From Nymphalis io (Eukaryota > Arthropoda > Insecta > Lepidoptera > Nymphalidae): a stretch of DNA of 64,000 nucleotides. Where the stretch lies: positions 4,898,001 to 4,962,000 of the forward strand of contig NC_065905.1 in NCBI RefSeq assembly GCF_905147045.1. Reading direction: 5' to 3'. Both the position numbers and the translations under genes were made by a program. The notes under the pieces are model-generated. The model was given only the letters and a program-made list of their open reading frames with translations. It was not told where the DNA came from and did not search any database. Positions 43,659 to 55,645 of the stretch are shown here, piece by piece; the stretch's first letter is position 1, and each line of letters starts with the position of its first letter.

Positions 43659-46600
43659 ACCGATCATCAGGGGGACAGAAAAGGACAGAGGGTAACCTTC
43701 ACACACACACGCGAGCGGAAACTAGTCCCAAATAAATGAGATAAGTGCAAGCAAATGATTATAAAATAAGAATTTCTTTATATGAGAAAATGCTCTTGAT
43801 TTAGTTTGCATACAATAAGCTCGTCGTACAATTTCATTTAATGATGTTTTTATTTTTAAACGAAAAAGTAACATTTTTAAAAAGCAACATTATCGGCAAG
43901 ATTAAGTTGATTAATCTAAAGTTATCCAGAGTTTCGATGTTCAGCATACACACATATCAAGTAAAACAGAATACTGATGCAAAACGAGTACTTAAACAAA
44001 ACAAAAATCTTTTATAAATAAAAAATAAATATATGGAATTTTCGCATTTAAAAATAGTAATTGCTTGATATTTTATAAACAATAAAAAAAATACATTTTT
44101 TTATATTAGAAAGAATTTATGCATATTTAAAAATAGTAATTGCTTGTTATCTTACAAAAAATAATGGTCGGATCTACTTAACTTTCTCGACGATCTCTGG
44201 GAGTTTTATACTCAAAACACATTAGCAAAACACATTGTGTAATAACTAAAATATATTTTCACCCGCTTCAAGCGATTCTAATCTTAAAAAAACAAGTAAA
44301 AATGATTCAAAATGTTTACTATGAATTTGATACTTATTATGCATTCAAGAACATATTTTTAAACGGTTATTTTTTTCTTTTTTTTTGTCTACTGCCTGAA
44401 TTGAATTTTGGAAATACAGACCAAACTACTAAAAATTTAAAACAATTGTATTGGATTCTGTAAGCGACTATTTTTGTTTTCAGAAAACGCCTAAAAATAA
44501 TATGATATATATTTTCAAGCGTCTTATTATCTTTTCAATTTAAGTTGTAATATAGTTATTATATGCTTATAATAAATATTTATTTCTAATACTAGCTACC
44601 AGTCCCGTCTTCGGACGGATTGAATAAGGGTGTACATATAACGTTTAATCGTAACATAGTGTAATTCTATGGGGCGCATGTCAGTAAAGCTCCAACCAGC
44701 ATGATTTTTACCGAAATCTTTCACAATCATAGTTATAGTTCAGCCAATTTACATGATACCTTTATTCACTTTAACCTTCCCTGTGAACTTCACTCCGTTG
44801 GCGAAAACTGACAGACAGACGCGGCGAGAGGACTTTGTTTTATAATGTTTTGTTAATGATTCTAAGTATGGAACGATCTCATTACTCATATATAAGTATG
44901 AAATGATTCTTCAATAGAAATTATGACTGTTGCTTTAATAAGAAAATATAGTTTTTTTTTTAATTGTAAGATTCTAAAATGTTTGGAGAGTTGTGTCTAG
45001 TCTAGATTAATGCTATTTAAAATGCTCAAAACTAGTTTCACCTAAATTAATCAGTCCATATTTAATGATAATTATTTTTAATGAAAGATTTTTTCTTAAG
45101 CGATTAAAAAGTTTTTATATTAAAATCATATCTATGTATTTTTTATTTTTTATTATTTACATTTCAGGCTTGCAAATGTATTTTTTTTAATTTTGAAAGT
45201 TTCTAATTTTTTTTTATTTTAAAGTAACATTGAACATGCCTAGACACTGGTCGGCTTTATTATTATTTTGTTAAACTAAAAACTACTTTGTAATATTAGG
45301 CGAAATTGTACTGAGATTTTTTTGCTCAATTTTCCTTTTCATCAATAAAACTAACCTTTAAAACAAGATGATTTTGCCGATTACCATAAACAAACGGGCA
45401 CAGATAAATAATAAATCTATATTGTAAAGGAATTTTAAGACTAATATCGGAAGATCAAGGCCATTTGAATCATCAATGAAATTCGATTTGCATTTTAATT
45501 TATACGCTAAATGGCATTTTGTACGGGTGGGTATATATGAATTCGTATTTAAGACATAATGTACAAGTTTTATTAAATTAGAATAAAATAAAATAGAATA
45601 TGCCTTATTGTACACTAAAAGAGTTATAGAAACATACAGTTGTAAGCACACAAAAAACATTAATTTGGTAAATTTGGTACATTTTTTGGGTAAAGGACAT
45701 TATAATTAGTAAAGCGGAAACGTACAGATCAAATAATTATATTTTTTTTAATATGGAATATTTTTCGGATATGACTTAAACATTAAAAGCCTTGGGCAAA
45801 AACTTTTTAAGAAAAAATACCATATTAAGGAAAATATTTGTCGTTTCCTATATATGCAGATTTTCTTCGCGTATTTCCGTCAACGTTGCGCGTGACAGAA
45901 ATTCTACTTACATACAGCACAAAAGCACTTGAAAACTCAAAAGCGCTTGTTTTTTTTAAAGCTTGAACCTTTGGCTTAGATCTGTGTGTTCTTTCCACAG
46001 AGTCATGTGGGCTCATTATATAGAGCCTGATACATGTATATGTTTTTTAAATATATGTCTGTTTATGATAATGCCTATGCCTATGATAATGAAAAATAAC
46101 TCGCGACTACGAACCCCGTATGAAGGATAGACATAACTTATATGTTAAGTCGGGATATAAGCTATTTCTACTCCAAATTTCATCCAAATGTGACCATCCG
46201 CTTTTCGCGATTGACTCAATAAACATATAAACTTTCTCATTTATAATATATATGAGAATAATAATAATAGGATTATTAAATTAAATGTAGTTTTTTTATT
46301 AAAGTAAACTTACATTACAGCGTTTTCGAATCGTAATTAATTGAACTCTATCACCAATTTGGTCCGATTATATTACAATTGAGTTTTTATTTAACACGTT
46401 CGTTCATCATAGACAAAATTATTTTGCCCCCCAATTCTTTATAATATACATGCAAAAATAAGAAAGTTATATTTGATTTTCGAATTACTAATCCGATTGA
46501 CAGACAACTTTCACATTATCATAGCTTAGTTTCCATGTTATACAAATTATATATTCATCAATTTTGAAAAAAGAACATCGATGATCATTGTGCTTTATTA

Positions 46601-46850
46601 TCGCCATTTAACATTTTATATATGTCTCATCCTTATTAGTTAATTACTTTTATTATTTTTTATTTCATATAATTATGTGGGCATTGGAACGACGTACTTT
46701 ATTAAATTTTAAAAGAAGGGGAATAAAACTTATATTATTCTTAAATACTGTCTTAAATACGCACACTAAATAATCGGTCTAATTTTATCAAAAGAAATGA
46801 ATTTTGACAACATGGGATACGCGTTCGAATTTTAAAACCGCAGCTCAAAA
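43659..46850. other. AT-rich spacer
   Basis: No gene recognised. 44600-44860 and 46090-46255 hold worn ends of the common 'tcaaaatcgg' repeat type. An 'atttaaaaatagtaattgctt' segment occurs twice (about 44047 and 44126). Confidence 0.45.
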
Positions 46851-46854
46851 CAAA

Positions 46855-46975
46855 TTAACTAGTTTGACTTTAATCTGAATGGCCATTGGTTGATAGCAGC
46901 TAATGACGTAATCGCCAGCCAATGAGTGATCAGATTAAATCGGAATTAATTCTTTGACTAACGTTTAAGCAACTG
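46855..46975. repeat. Imperfect inverted repeat with CCAAT and CRE-like sites
   Basis: 'gactttaatctgaatggcca' faces 'gtgatcagattaaatcgg'. Inside lie CATTGG, TGACGTAA and CCAATG. It is either a small foldback element or a regulatory site. Confidence 0.4.
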
Positions 46976-47298
46976 GAGATAAGTAGTAAAAATTATATGT
47001 ATAGCAATATAACATGTAGTAAGCTACGGGGTGACGCAGATGGGGTGTTATAGTAAGCTATGCGATAGATTTAAATGTCATGTTGTCCGCTTAACGGATT
47101 TTGACAGCGCTTTGTATTACATATCATATCATAGTTAAAAGAGCTATATCTCATACTCTTTCATTCTATAATAGATGCAACACAGAAAAAATAATACTAT
47201 ACTTGTAAATAAAATACAATAATATCACATTCTTGAAATTGACACGTTCGATAAGTATTTTAACAAACGTTATATATCTTGCATTTTTTAATATAATA

Positions 47299-47412
47299 TA
47301 TTGGCGGACGAGCAAACGGGTCACCTGATGGTATGTGGTCACCACCTCCCATAGACATTGGCATAGAAATAATTGTTAACCACCGCTTACATCGCCAATG
47401 CGCCACCTTGGG
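47299..47412 (-). repeat. CR1-like 3'-tail repeat, left piece of a split copy
   Basis: 3' half of the unit ('ggcggacgagcaaacgggtc' to 'caatgcgccaccttggga'). Confidence 0.7.
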
Positions 47413-47654
47413 ACGGATAGATTGGTTAAGTATTTTATTTTATAATAATATTTTTTTACATAGCTACTCTGTAATGTGTGTTGTCTCATAAAAACTTATA
47501 TTTCTTAGGAAGATCAACTAATCCAAGAGATATTTGCGGCTTGTTAAAACAGTATTATCGTAAACAGAGCATGATCGCGAGAGGTATTTGGTACTGGAAT
47601 GTGAAATTATACACGATTTTTATTTATTTTAAATCGTTCAAATTGTATCCATGA

Positions 47655-47798
47655 TAGTGTGCCCCTTGCTATTTTAGTGACATTGACTCACTTACCCTTC
47701 AAACCGAAACATAGCAATACAATTTTTAAGGGAAGAATAATATACTAAATGAGTCGATGGTATCCACTCTGACTTCCAGAGCCTTACCATCTAAAGAG
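47655..47798 (-). repeat. CR1-like 3'-tail repeat, right piece of a split copy
   Basis: Takes up the unit near where the left piece stops ('tgccccttgctattttag' to 'ttccagagccttacca'), after about 240 unrelated bases. Confidence 0.6.
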
Positions 47799-48404
47799 CC
47801 CTACATCTAGTTTCCCTAGTAACAATACGAGGCTGAGTGTTCATGACAAAACGAGATTAATGACATATGTATTTTCGTTCAAACAAGCAATGAGTCTAAT
47901 GACCGTCTCTCCACTTTTCGAAAAAAAAAACATAAACAGGCCAGTAATAAAAGACATGGTATGATTAAACCAGCCAATGACTTTTTTATTATTATTTGAC
48001 GTGATTTGGTATTAATCTCATTTTTTTTTAATCAAGTGTAAATATTGTTAACTCCAAGACCAAGATGCTAGTTTTAAGTTTTTATTTGCATTATGTACAA
48101 GCTTGCCACTAGAAACATGACCATGATATGACCACAATGTACATATATACATAGATGTACTCACACACTTAGGCTTCCAGTCATTCATAGAACAAAGAAT
48201 GTAAAGTCGGGGAAAATTTAAACATCCAAAAATCGGCAGTATATAGCAGTAAAAGGGTAGTAAAAAAATAAGAATAAACAGTAATGTTTATTGAAAGGAG
48301 TTGTTACCGGAATCGCTATTCGAGTGTAAATTTAGAAAGGATGTCCACATTCATATTAATATTTCGTTTCTAACAAAGAACGTCCACTTAGAATGGTCGC
48401 CAGA
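47799..48404. other. AT-rich spacer
   Basis: Nothing recognised. Confidence 0.5.
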
Positions 48405-48416
48405 CGCGCATGCGCA
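48405..48416. promoter_or_regulatory. NRF1-like palindrome
   Basis: CGCGCATGCGCA fits the NRF1 consensus (YGCGCAYGCGCR) in an otherwise AT-rich region. A GTAAGT follows at 48453 on the plus strand. It may mark a promoter, but no adjoining coding exon was found. Confidence 0.35.
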
Positions 48417-48458
48417 GACGTTTATCACCCACTATTACTTTCACGAAATCATGTAAGT

Positions 48459-49027
48459 CTGTTGCTAAGTTGACTGTTAGACCGCATCGTAACACTTATT
48501 TGTTTTAAACACGATTTATAACAGTCAAGTAAATATAATATATTTATTTTAAATAGTTATAGGTTATACCTGTTTATTGATTAACATGCGCCACCAGTCT
48601 GGCTAGAAAAATATCTCAGACATGAATAAACAGAACAGGTTCGAATCTTTGATATATAAATACGATTGTTTCCGTTCGATTTGTTAGACGTCTTCTCTAA
48701 GTAAATATATTTTTAGAGGTCTTAACATTACTAATTAATATAATACTCAGATGTACCCGTGTCGTTATCCATTACATATATAATTTAATTGATAAAAACT
48801 AATATCCAAAGACGAAACAAGACAAAAAGAATTAATGAAAATTATCGCATTTATATTAATTAAAACTTTACTGGTTTTTATAGATTTTTTAGATGCCATT
48901 GCTTCATATTTCATTTTATTATATAGTATTAAAATATAAATACGTATATAATATATATTATTTGTTTTGCAAATAAAATAGATATTGGAAATCATATATA
49001 ATTGTTATAACTATCCAGTACTACAAA
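48459..49027. other. AT-rich spacer
   Basis: Nothing recognised. Confidence 0.5.
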
Positions 49028-49178
49028 TAAGCGGCTTTAATTATTAACGCTGCTTAGCGGCTGTTTGGTTAAACACTGATTTCTCTCTTTCTGTCACTAT
49101 TAATTTGACATTCGACAGAAGAAGACAGCCTTGTTGAGCTAATAACCCGATAAGCATAGTTTATAAGTAAGGCGGTTA
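49028..49178. mobile_element. MITE-like element with terminal inverted repeats
   Basis: The left end (gcggctttaattattaac then gctgcttagcgg) and the complement of the right end (taaccgccttacttataaac then tatgcttatcgg) align as inverted repeats about 30 bases long. Length about 150. Related pieces at 49467-49582 and 50652-50770. Confidence 0.6.
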
Positions 49179-49466
49179 AATATTAGGAAAACATAAATCA
49201 AAAGGAATGAAATCGATAAAGGTTACATTAGTATTATATTACACTGTACACCTGTCGTTTCTGGAGAAATGATTCACTGAATTATTGATAGAACATACAA
49301 TTTTAGTGTCGGTGTCATAGACGGCCGGCCTAACAAGTGTTAACCAGATTTCAGAGGCACCAGTCTGTGACACGCAGAACAAGATTAACTTAGGAATTAC
49401 ATTTTTATATCCATTTTTTTAAAATTCGGTTGTACATTAATTATTTTCTTTGCAGATTTCTAAACA

Positions 49467-49582
49467 ATAACCGCCTTACTTATAAACGTTGCTTAGTAGC
49501 TGTTTAGTTAAACGCTGCTTTCTCTCTCTGTCATTAGTGATTTGACATTCGAATGAAGAAGACACAGTTTTGTTTAACCGTA
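49467..49582 (+). mobile_element. MITE-like element, second copy (one end)
   Basis: Starts with 'taaccgccttacttataaac' then 'gttgcttagtagctgttta'. The interior 'ttctctctctgtcattagtg' matches the 49028 copy; the far end is lost. Confidence 0.6.
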
Positions 49583-50109
49583 ATGAAAAGGATATTGAAT
49601 ACATAAGTACGAACATTTCTAGATGTATGTCCATATTTAGTTTCAGATTGCATATCTATGGATCCTTTAAAATTTCGTTAATTACCTCATTAGTCTGGTG
49701 TTTAAATTGTATGATTGCAGTTGCTGAGATCCTTAATTCAAATCCTAAAAATAAGTTATTGTTTTTCTTTATAAAATATGTAGGCGAACGGGTAAATGGA
49801 ACCGATAAATGAAAATGATAAATGATATGTTGGTTTTAGAATTATAATTTTTTCTATTATATATAATTTCAAATACATTTATCTGCCGTTTTGTAAGTAA
49901 CGATTTATTTTAATTTGTATACCGTATTTAAATTCGCAAGCCAATTACTTCCTTAAATTGAATTATTATATAAATAAATAATTTGTAATTAAAATATATT
50001 TACTTCCTCTCTTCCGTCTGCCTAATGGAAAATTGTCAATGTCTAATATCGAACAGTTAGTTTCTACATCGACTATTATTAATATCACATATATTAATTT
50101 TTGGAACAT
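49583..50109. other. AT-rich spacer
   Basis: Nothing recognised. Confidence 0.5.
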
Positions 50110-50280
50110 AACAGTAACCGCCTGTGAATGTTCCAATGCTGGGCTAAAGCCTCCTCTCCCTTTTTGAGGATAAGGTTTGGCTTTAAAGCTTATTCCACCA
50201 CGCTGCTCTAATGCGGGTTGGTGGAATACACATGTGGCCGAATTTCAGTGAAATTCGACACATACAGGTTTCCTCTCCGG
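50110..50280 (-). repeat. Metulj-like SINE, truncated
   Basis: Tail and body only, breaking off after 'acaggtttcctctcc'. Confidence 0.8.
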
Positions 50281-50332
50281 TATGCAGGAAGTCGGGTAAC
50301 TAGTCTGTTATTTTTTGACTAAGACCGTACCG

Positions 50333-50625
50333 TACCGTAACAGCTAGGCTAAAGGCCTCCTCTCCTCTTTTTTGAGGAGAATGTTTGGAGCTTATTCCAC
50401 CACGCTGCTCCAATGCGGGTTGGTAGAATTCACATGTGGCAGAACTTCAGTGAAATTAGACACATGCAGGTTTCCTCACGATGTTTTCCTTCACCGTAAA
50501 GCACGAGATGAATTATAATCACAAATTAAGCACATGAAAATTCAGTGGTGCTTGCCCGGGTTTGAACCCACGATCATCGGTTAAGATTCACGCGTTCTTA
50601 CCACAGGGCCATCTCGACTTGACTA
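50333..50625 (-). repeat. Metulj-like SINE, nearly full
   Basis: Body to head 'agggccatctcgactt'; the extreme tail is replaced by 'accgtaacag'. Same orientation as the copy 50 bases away. Confidence 0.85.
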
Positions 50626-50651
50626 AGACATTATATATAAATAAGGCGTAT

Positions 50652-50770
50652 TTATAAAGTGATTAGTTAAGCAATGTTGTCTTTTTCTTTCGAAGGTCAC
50701 ATCAATAATGGCAGAAAGAAAAAAATCACAGTTTATCTAGACAGCCGCTAAGCAACGTTTAAAAAATAAG
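50652..50770 (-). mobile_element. MITE-like element, third copy
   Basis: Ends with 'cagccgctaagcaacgttta', the complement of the 49028-type end; interior diverged. Confidence 0.5.
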
Positions 50771-51099
50771 ACAGATGTGTTATTTTATTTGATTTGTCCT
50801 AGATTTAATTAATTTCTCAGATATGAACAAAGTTTTAATTTTAATTTAGAAATATATGTTAAAAAATTGCAAATACCAATCGTCCGTTGCAAAACCGGTT
50901 CTATTTGGAACATACGAAAACCGTATCTAATAAATTTACATATTTATATTTTATATGCTCGTTGATTTTTGTATCTAATTTTTCTACGTATTAATATTTA
51001 ACTATATTGTATCTATCTTTTGATATGGATATGTCACGATTTTTTTTAACTTAATCTCGCATTTTCTTATATACATAGTATTTATATACTTAAGGAACA
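50771..51099. other. AT-rich spacer
   Basis: Nothing recognised. Confidence 0.5.
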
Positions 51100-51420
51100 A
51101 CCTCAATGGTATTAAGGACTTATGACCCATCTAGTCAGGTGCCATTTACTCATCAATTGTATTACAGTTAAATATTAATGCTTCACCTTGTTGTGCTCCG
51201 ATTTGAAGAATGAACAAGTGTGGTTATAAGCATACAGGATAACAGCAGTTCCGGTTTAAAGGGACAGTAAGCCAGTGTAACTACAAGAATAAGGGACATA
51301 GCATCTTAGTTCCCTGTCATTTCTAACACTGTTAATTTCTAAAGGCATATGGTGACCATTTACTATCAGGTAGCCCATTTGCCAGTCTGCCTACCTATTA
51401 TAATATAATAAAATATCATC
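51100..51420 (+). repeat. CR1-like 3'-tail repeat, old copy
   Basis: Still shows 'gttccggtttaaaggga', 'aagggacatagcatcttagt', 'ggtgaccatttactatcagg' and 'cagtctgcctacctatta', with an internal duplication of the middle. Confidence 0.6.
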
Positions 51421-51769
51421 TTATTTGCTATGGTTGCGTGGGTTTTCCCTTAAAATCACAAACACAAAAAACATTTACATATGTGGTGTTATGGAGGTGT
51501 TAGCACTGCATGTCTTTGCACTAATGAGATGTCAAATTGGATTTATTAAATAGCAATTATCACAATATGGAGTGTTTTTTTTATTATATAGTATGGATAA
51601 GGTGGTCTTTCTCAAGTATAGAAAGCCAACTGCGCAGGGTATATAGTGCACGAGTGTGGGCGTACCCTCTAACTCTCATAATCCGATGTGATGACAAATG
51701 TTACACGACGCCTAGGCACGGGAGCGTAAATATTGCCAACTTAAATAAATCACTTTTGAGAATATCTCG

Positions 51770-52015
51770 ACTTATTGGTAGAGCTTACCACCTACTCATC
51801 AGATATTCTACCACCAAACAACAATACTTAGTAGTATTCCAGTTGTTTAAAGGTCGAGTGAGACAGTGTAACTACAAGCACCAGGGACATAACATCTTAG
51901 CTCCCAAGTCGATTGCGCAATGGCGATGTAAGGGATTGTCAATGTTTCTTACAGCAACCAAAGTACATGGACGGTGACCACTTACTATCAGCTAGCCCAT
52001 TTGCTAGTTCGCCAA
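51770..52015 (+). repeat. CR1-like 3'-tail repeat
   Basis: 'cacctactcatcagatattc' to 'tgctagttcgccaac'. The 146-codon frame 51537-51977 crosses it and is not a gene. Confidence 0.7.
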
Positions 52016-53022
52016 CAAAAATTGAAATTTAAAAAAAATAAAGAATAAATAACCCATTACATATTATTATCTACCAGGATACTAATAACTATAATTTAAA
52101 AAATAAAATTCCATATCGTATCAACAAAGTGCAGTTCTTAAATTAATTTCTAAATGTTAACATACATATCCAAGAAAAATACGAAGGACGAAGAAACAAT
52201 TTTGTTGACAAAAGCAATTCGTTTGGTATGAGTTAATACAAACATCCATCCTGGGTCTAAATCGTTTCACAGAATCAGCTAACTGTAAATACCGTGGAAA
52301 CATACAGGAAATGTCCATGCAAATTGATGCATGCATCTGACACTTGTGTGGTCTTCCCACCAACACGCAATAATGCGTTTTTGTAAGCTAAGGATAATAT
52401 TACGTAACATATCACACGTAATGCGACCGGAGAGCACCGGTAAGAGGAAGGCCGGATAAACTATCGGCAATTTAAAACGTATTCTGTGGAAGTTAAGTTT
52501 AATGTATACATATATCTATATATCGGAGACGCATTTTTCTCAGCTTTGTCTTAGTTGGTAAGGGCTTGTGGGCTTTATGTTGGTAGAACTTTTTAACAGC
52601 TTAATCACACTTAATGTTACAGTTTATTTAAATAAACAGCACAGCGGGTTCACAACAGCAAAGTATCCCAAATCACGAATACCCCATAATCTGAATCGAC
52701 CATTAAAACTCCGTATTTCTTATTGATAACCGCCACTGTTTTGCCGCACCCGACCCCGCTCCATTAGACTTGCTCTGATTGGTTGTTTTTAAAATGAAAA
52801 TCGAATAACGTCTAAATTGATACTGAATTTTAAACAGACAAAGGAACCATAATATTAAAAAAAACTAAGTAATAAATTTCGTATATTAAATCAGTCCATT
52901 CAACATATATATAAATAGGCATCCACAAAACAGTTCAGTATGCTTTTTCTCATCCGTTTGTCAAACGATTTCCTTTTTTTGTGTTTTGTAGCTATTGTCG
53001 AGTTTCAGTGATAAAACATATT
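52016..53022. other. AT-rich spacer
   Basis: Nothing recognised. A GC-richer patch near 52730-52775 has no frame. Confidence 0.45.
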
Positions 53023-53215
53023 TCTGAAGCACGTAAAGCCGTTGGTCCTGCGCCTGAACTTTGAGTTCGTGTCGAATTGCCGTTCCATCGGATTATAAGA
53101 GTTAGGGAATAGTGAGTGCACCTGTGTCTACGCACAAACTTGTGCAACATAATAAGTCCCGTGCAGTTGGCTAATCTCTATTGAGATTGGCCGCCGTGGC
53201 TGAAATCGATTCGAA
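53023..53215 (+). repeat. SINE family B, 3' half
   Basis: 'gcacgtaaagccgttggtcc' to 'gattggccgccgtggctgaa'; no tRNA head. Confidence 0.78.
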
Positions 53216-55376
53216 AAATTTAGCAATCCAATGATAAAAATATATTTATATTTCTCATTACATATTCTATTTGTATTTATTTAAGGATCTAAATTATTAA
53301 CGGATTAATTTAAAAATAAATACACGGATATTCGTTTAGATTAAAAATAAATAAATAAAGGTTATATACAATACACAACATCGCTGAGAACTTACGACCA
53401 GTAAACATTAAACACGGAATAAACCCGCAGAGCTTGTAGGTATATAAAATTAAATGTTTCATTGTTTGTCGCGTGTATGTTCCTATATTATTCATCCTAT
53501 TGAGTTCACAATTGATACTTTGTACGGTTGTTGTTTGCACTTATGTGCAGACTTCTGGCAGTTTCTATCAACTTACAGTTAAGTACATAACATCCCGACT
53601 CTTAATTATGTATGAAGTATATACTGTTAATACATAAGATAAGGACAAACCAACAAATAAATCCTTTCTCTCGTATTTGCTGCATCAAAATCAAAAACAT
53701 TAAATTCTTATGAATATATAAACAATATTTTTCTTTAAGTGACAAAAATCCAATATTGGTAAAAAACTGCAGACCTGTGAAAAATTGGCGAAACATACTC
53801 AGTGTAATGATTAATTCTTCAATATAATTTCCAGACATAAATCTCATTTGATATTGTCTTGTCGAACATATTTGACAAAAATATTTTAAAAACAAATATG
53901 ATTTGTTCATTATTTCCAATAACTTTTTTTTTTAATTAATTTTTTGCATTCTAAAACATTATTGCTTAGTGTTTCAATGACCCGAAGGTAAAGGGCCTAG
54001 CGATTTAGACATCACATATTTCATCATTGAGTTCAAGATGAGTCGCTCAAAAATAATTTTAATTAAACCAGCAATAACGTTAATCAATAATCATAAATAA
54101 AAACATGCGATTATAATTTACAAATTTCACCTTTCAACAGGTCAGATAAAATAATGGTGTCGTGATTCGATAGTGAACAATGGACGGCATAATAGCACTT
54201 GCTTATTGTTTATAGATAGTAATAATCTTATTGATTGCCTCACCGAAGTTGGTCATGGCACTGATGCGTAATGTTTCCTTCCTTTAACTGGCTGGTGATT
54301 CCATGAGTTTCTAAGCAATCGTTCCTTTTATTCTATATTTGTTTCAAGTTATAAAAAATACTACATAAACTTTACCTAAAGTGTGTGTGCGTTTTCCATC
54401 TTTCTGCAGTCTAGCGTTTATTTATTTGATTGCAGGAATAATTATATTATTCAGATGGAAGACCCTACTTTCTATAATGCTATACTTACTAAAATCTATG
54501 TTATGCTAGAAAACTAAAAAGGTGTTAAGTGTTATAAATGGTACAAAGTTTATTGAGCACAAAGGCTATGTGGCACAGATAACAATATTTTTTTTAGCCA
54601 TAAATGGAAGCACAATAAGTTGAAAATGAAAGTTCGATTACTTTTTGCCTTACTTTCATTTTGCCCATTGCTATCTTATAGAAGTTTTAGTTGAATCAAA
54701 TATTATTATTTACTTATAGGATCCGGTGGTAAAACATATGTCTTACCAAAAACATTACTCAGTGTTCCTTTGACTTCATAACGATATCATTCTACGGATC
54801 ATTAAAATTATTAAAATGGTGTTGATTTATACATAATTCAATTATAAATTATAATTCACGATAAGCTCGTTTTCGTATCCTTTAAAGCGAGACATAATAA
54901 TACAATGGTTTACAATAGTCTTATCTTTTATTGTGATGCACATTATAGGTATCGTTATATTCTCAAGGTTGAAACGACATCTATATTCACACATGCATCA
55001 TAATTAGAATTGAAGTTCGTCCGCGACTCATGATGAAAAATATTACGGCTCTTATGATAAATGAATACGTAGTATCTTTGACATCATTTTTCTGTTCTTA
55101 AATTGAAATAGAATAAAAAATTAAAGACGGCTCGTTTTGCTTTAAATTTGTAATGTGTATTTTGTTCTTTTTATTTTAATTTTGTATTTTATAAAAATGT
55201 CTGTACAAATTTTATGTATATAATAAACTTTTCTTTTTTTTTTTGAAAATATGACGCAAATATATTATTTGTACCTGTTAAAATCAGTGTTGCCATATTC
55301 CTGGAGTATTTTTTTAAAGCATATACTTTTATGCAATTTTTTTCATGATTAGCTTCTCCTTACTAATAATTAATAG
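53216..55376. other. AT-rich spacer
   Basis: No gene found over 2.1 kb. Confidence 0.5.
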
Positions 55377-55645
55377 CTTGACGGACCGGTTGGCGTGTTT
55401 GGTAGATACTTGCCTTTCACGCCGAAGGTTGTGGGTCCGATTTCCACCAAGGACAGACATTTGTGTGCATGAATATGTCTGTTTGTCCTAAATCTAGATG
55501 TATCTATATAAGTATGTATTTACAAAAGAAAAGTAGTATATACTACGTGTACTGATATCAGTTGTCTGGTTTCCATAGCACAAGCCCTGCTTAGTGTGGG
55601 ATCAGATAGCCGTGTATGTATAAGGTCCCAGGATATTATTATAAT
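55377..55645 (+). repeat. tRNA-derived SINE, fourth family
   Basis: Head 'ggttggcgtgtttggtagat' and 'gttgtgggtccgatttcc' (B box). Body 'ggacagacatttgtgtgcat' and 'gtctgtttgtcctaaatc'. Tail 'ggtttccatagcacaagccc' then 'tagtgtgggatcagatagcc', ending in ATT repeats. I recognise this as a common lepidopteran SINE layout. Confidence 0.75.

Noticed and set aside
45358..45660. 100-codon hydrophobic minus frame
   Set aside because: Looked briefly like a chemoreceptor fragment, but no family motif; hydrophobic AT-rich frames are common by chance here.
51537..51977. 146-codon plus frame
   Set aside because: Crosses a CR1-like repeat copy; frames in repeats of this kind recur in other copies without function.
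53602..53919. 105-codon minus frame
   Set aside because: Same reason: AT-driven composition, no motif, no neighbouring exon.
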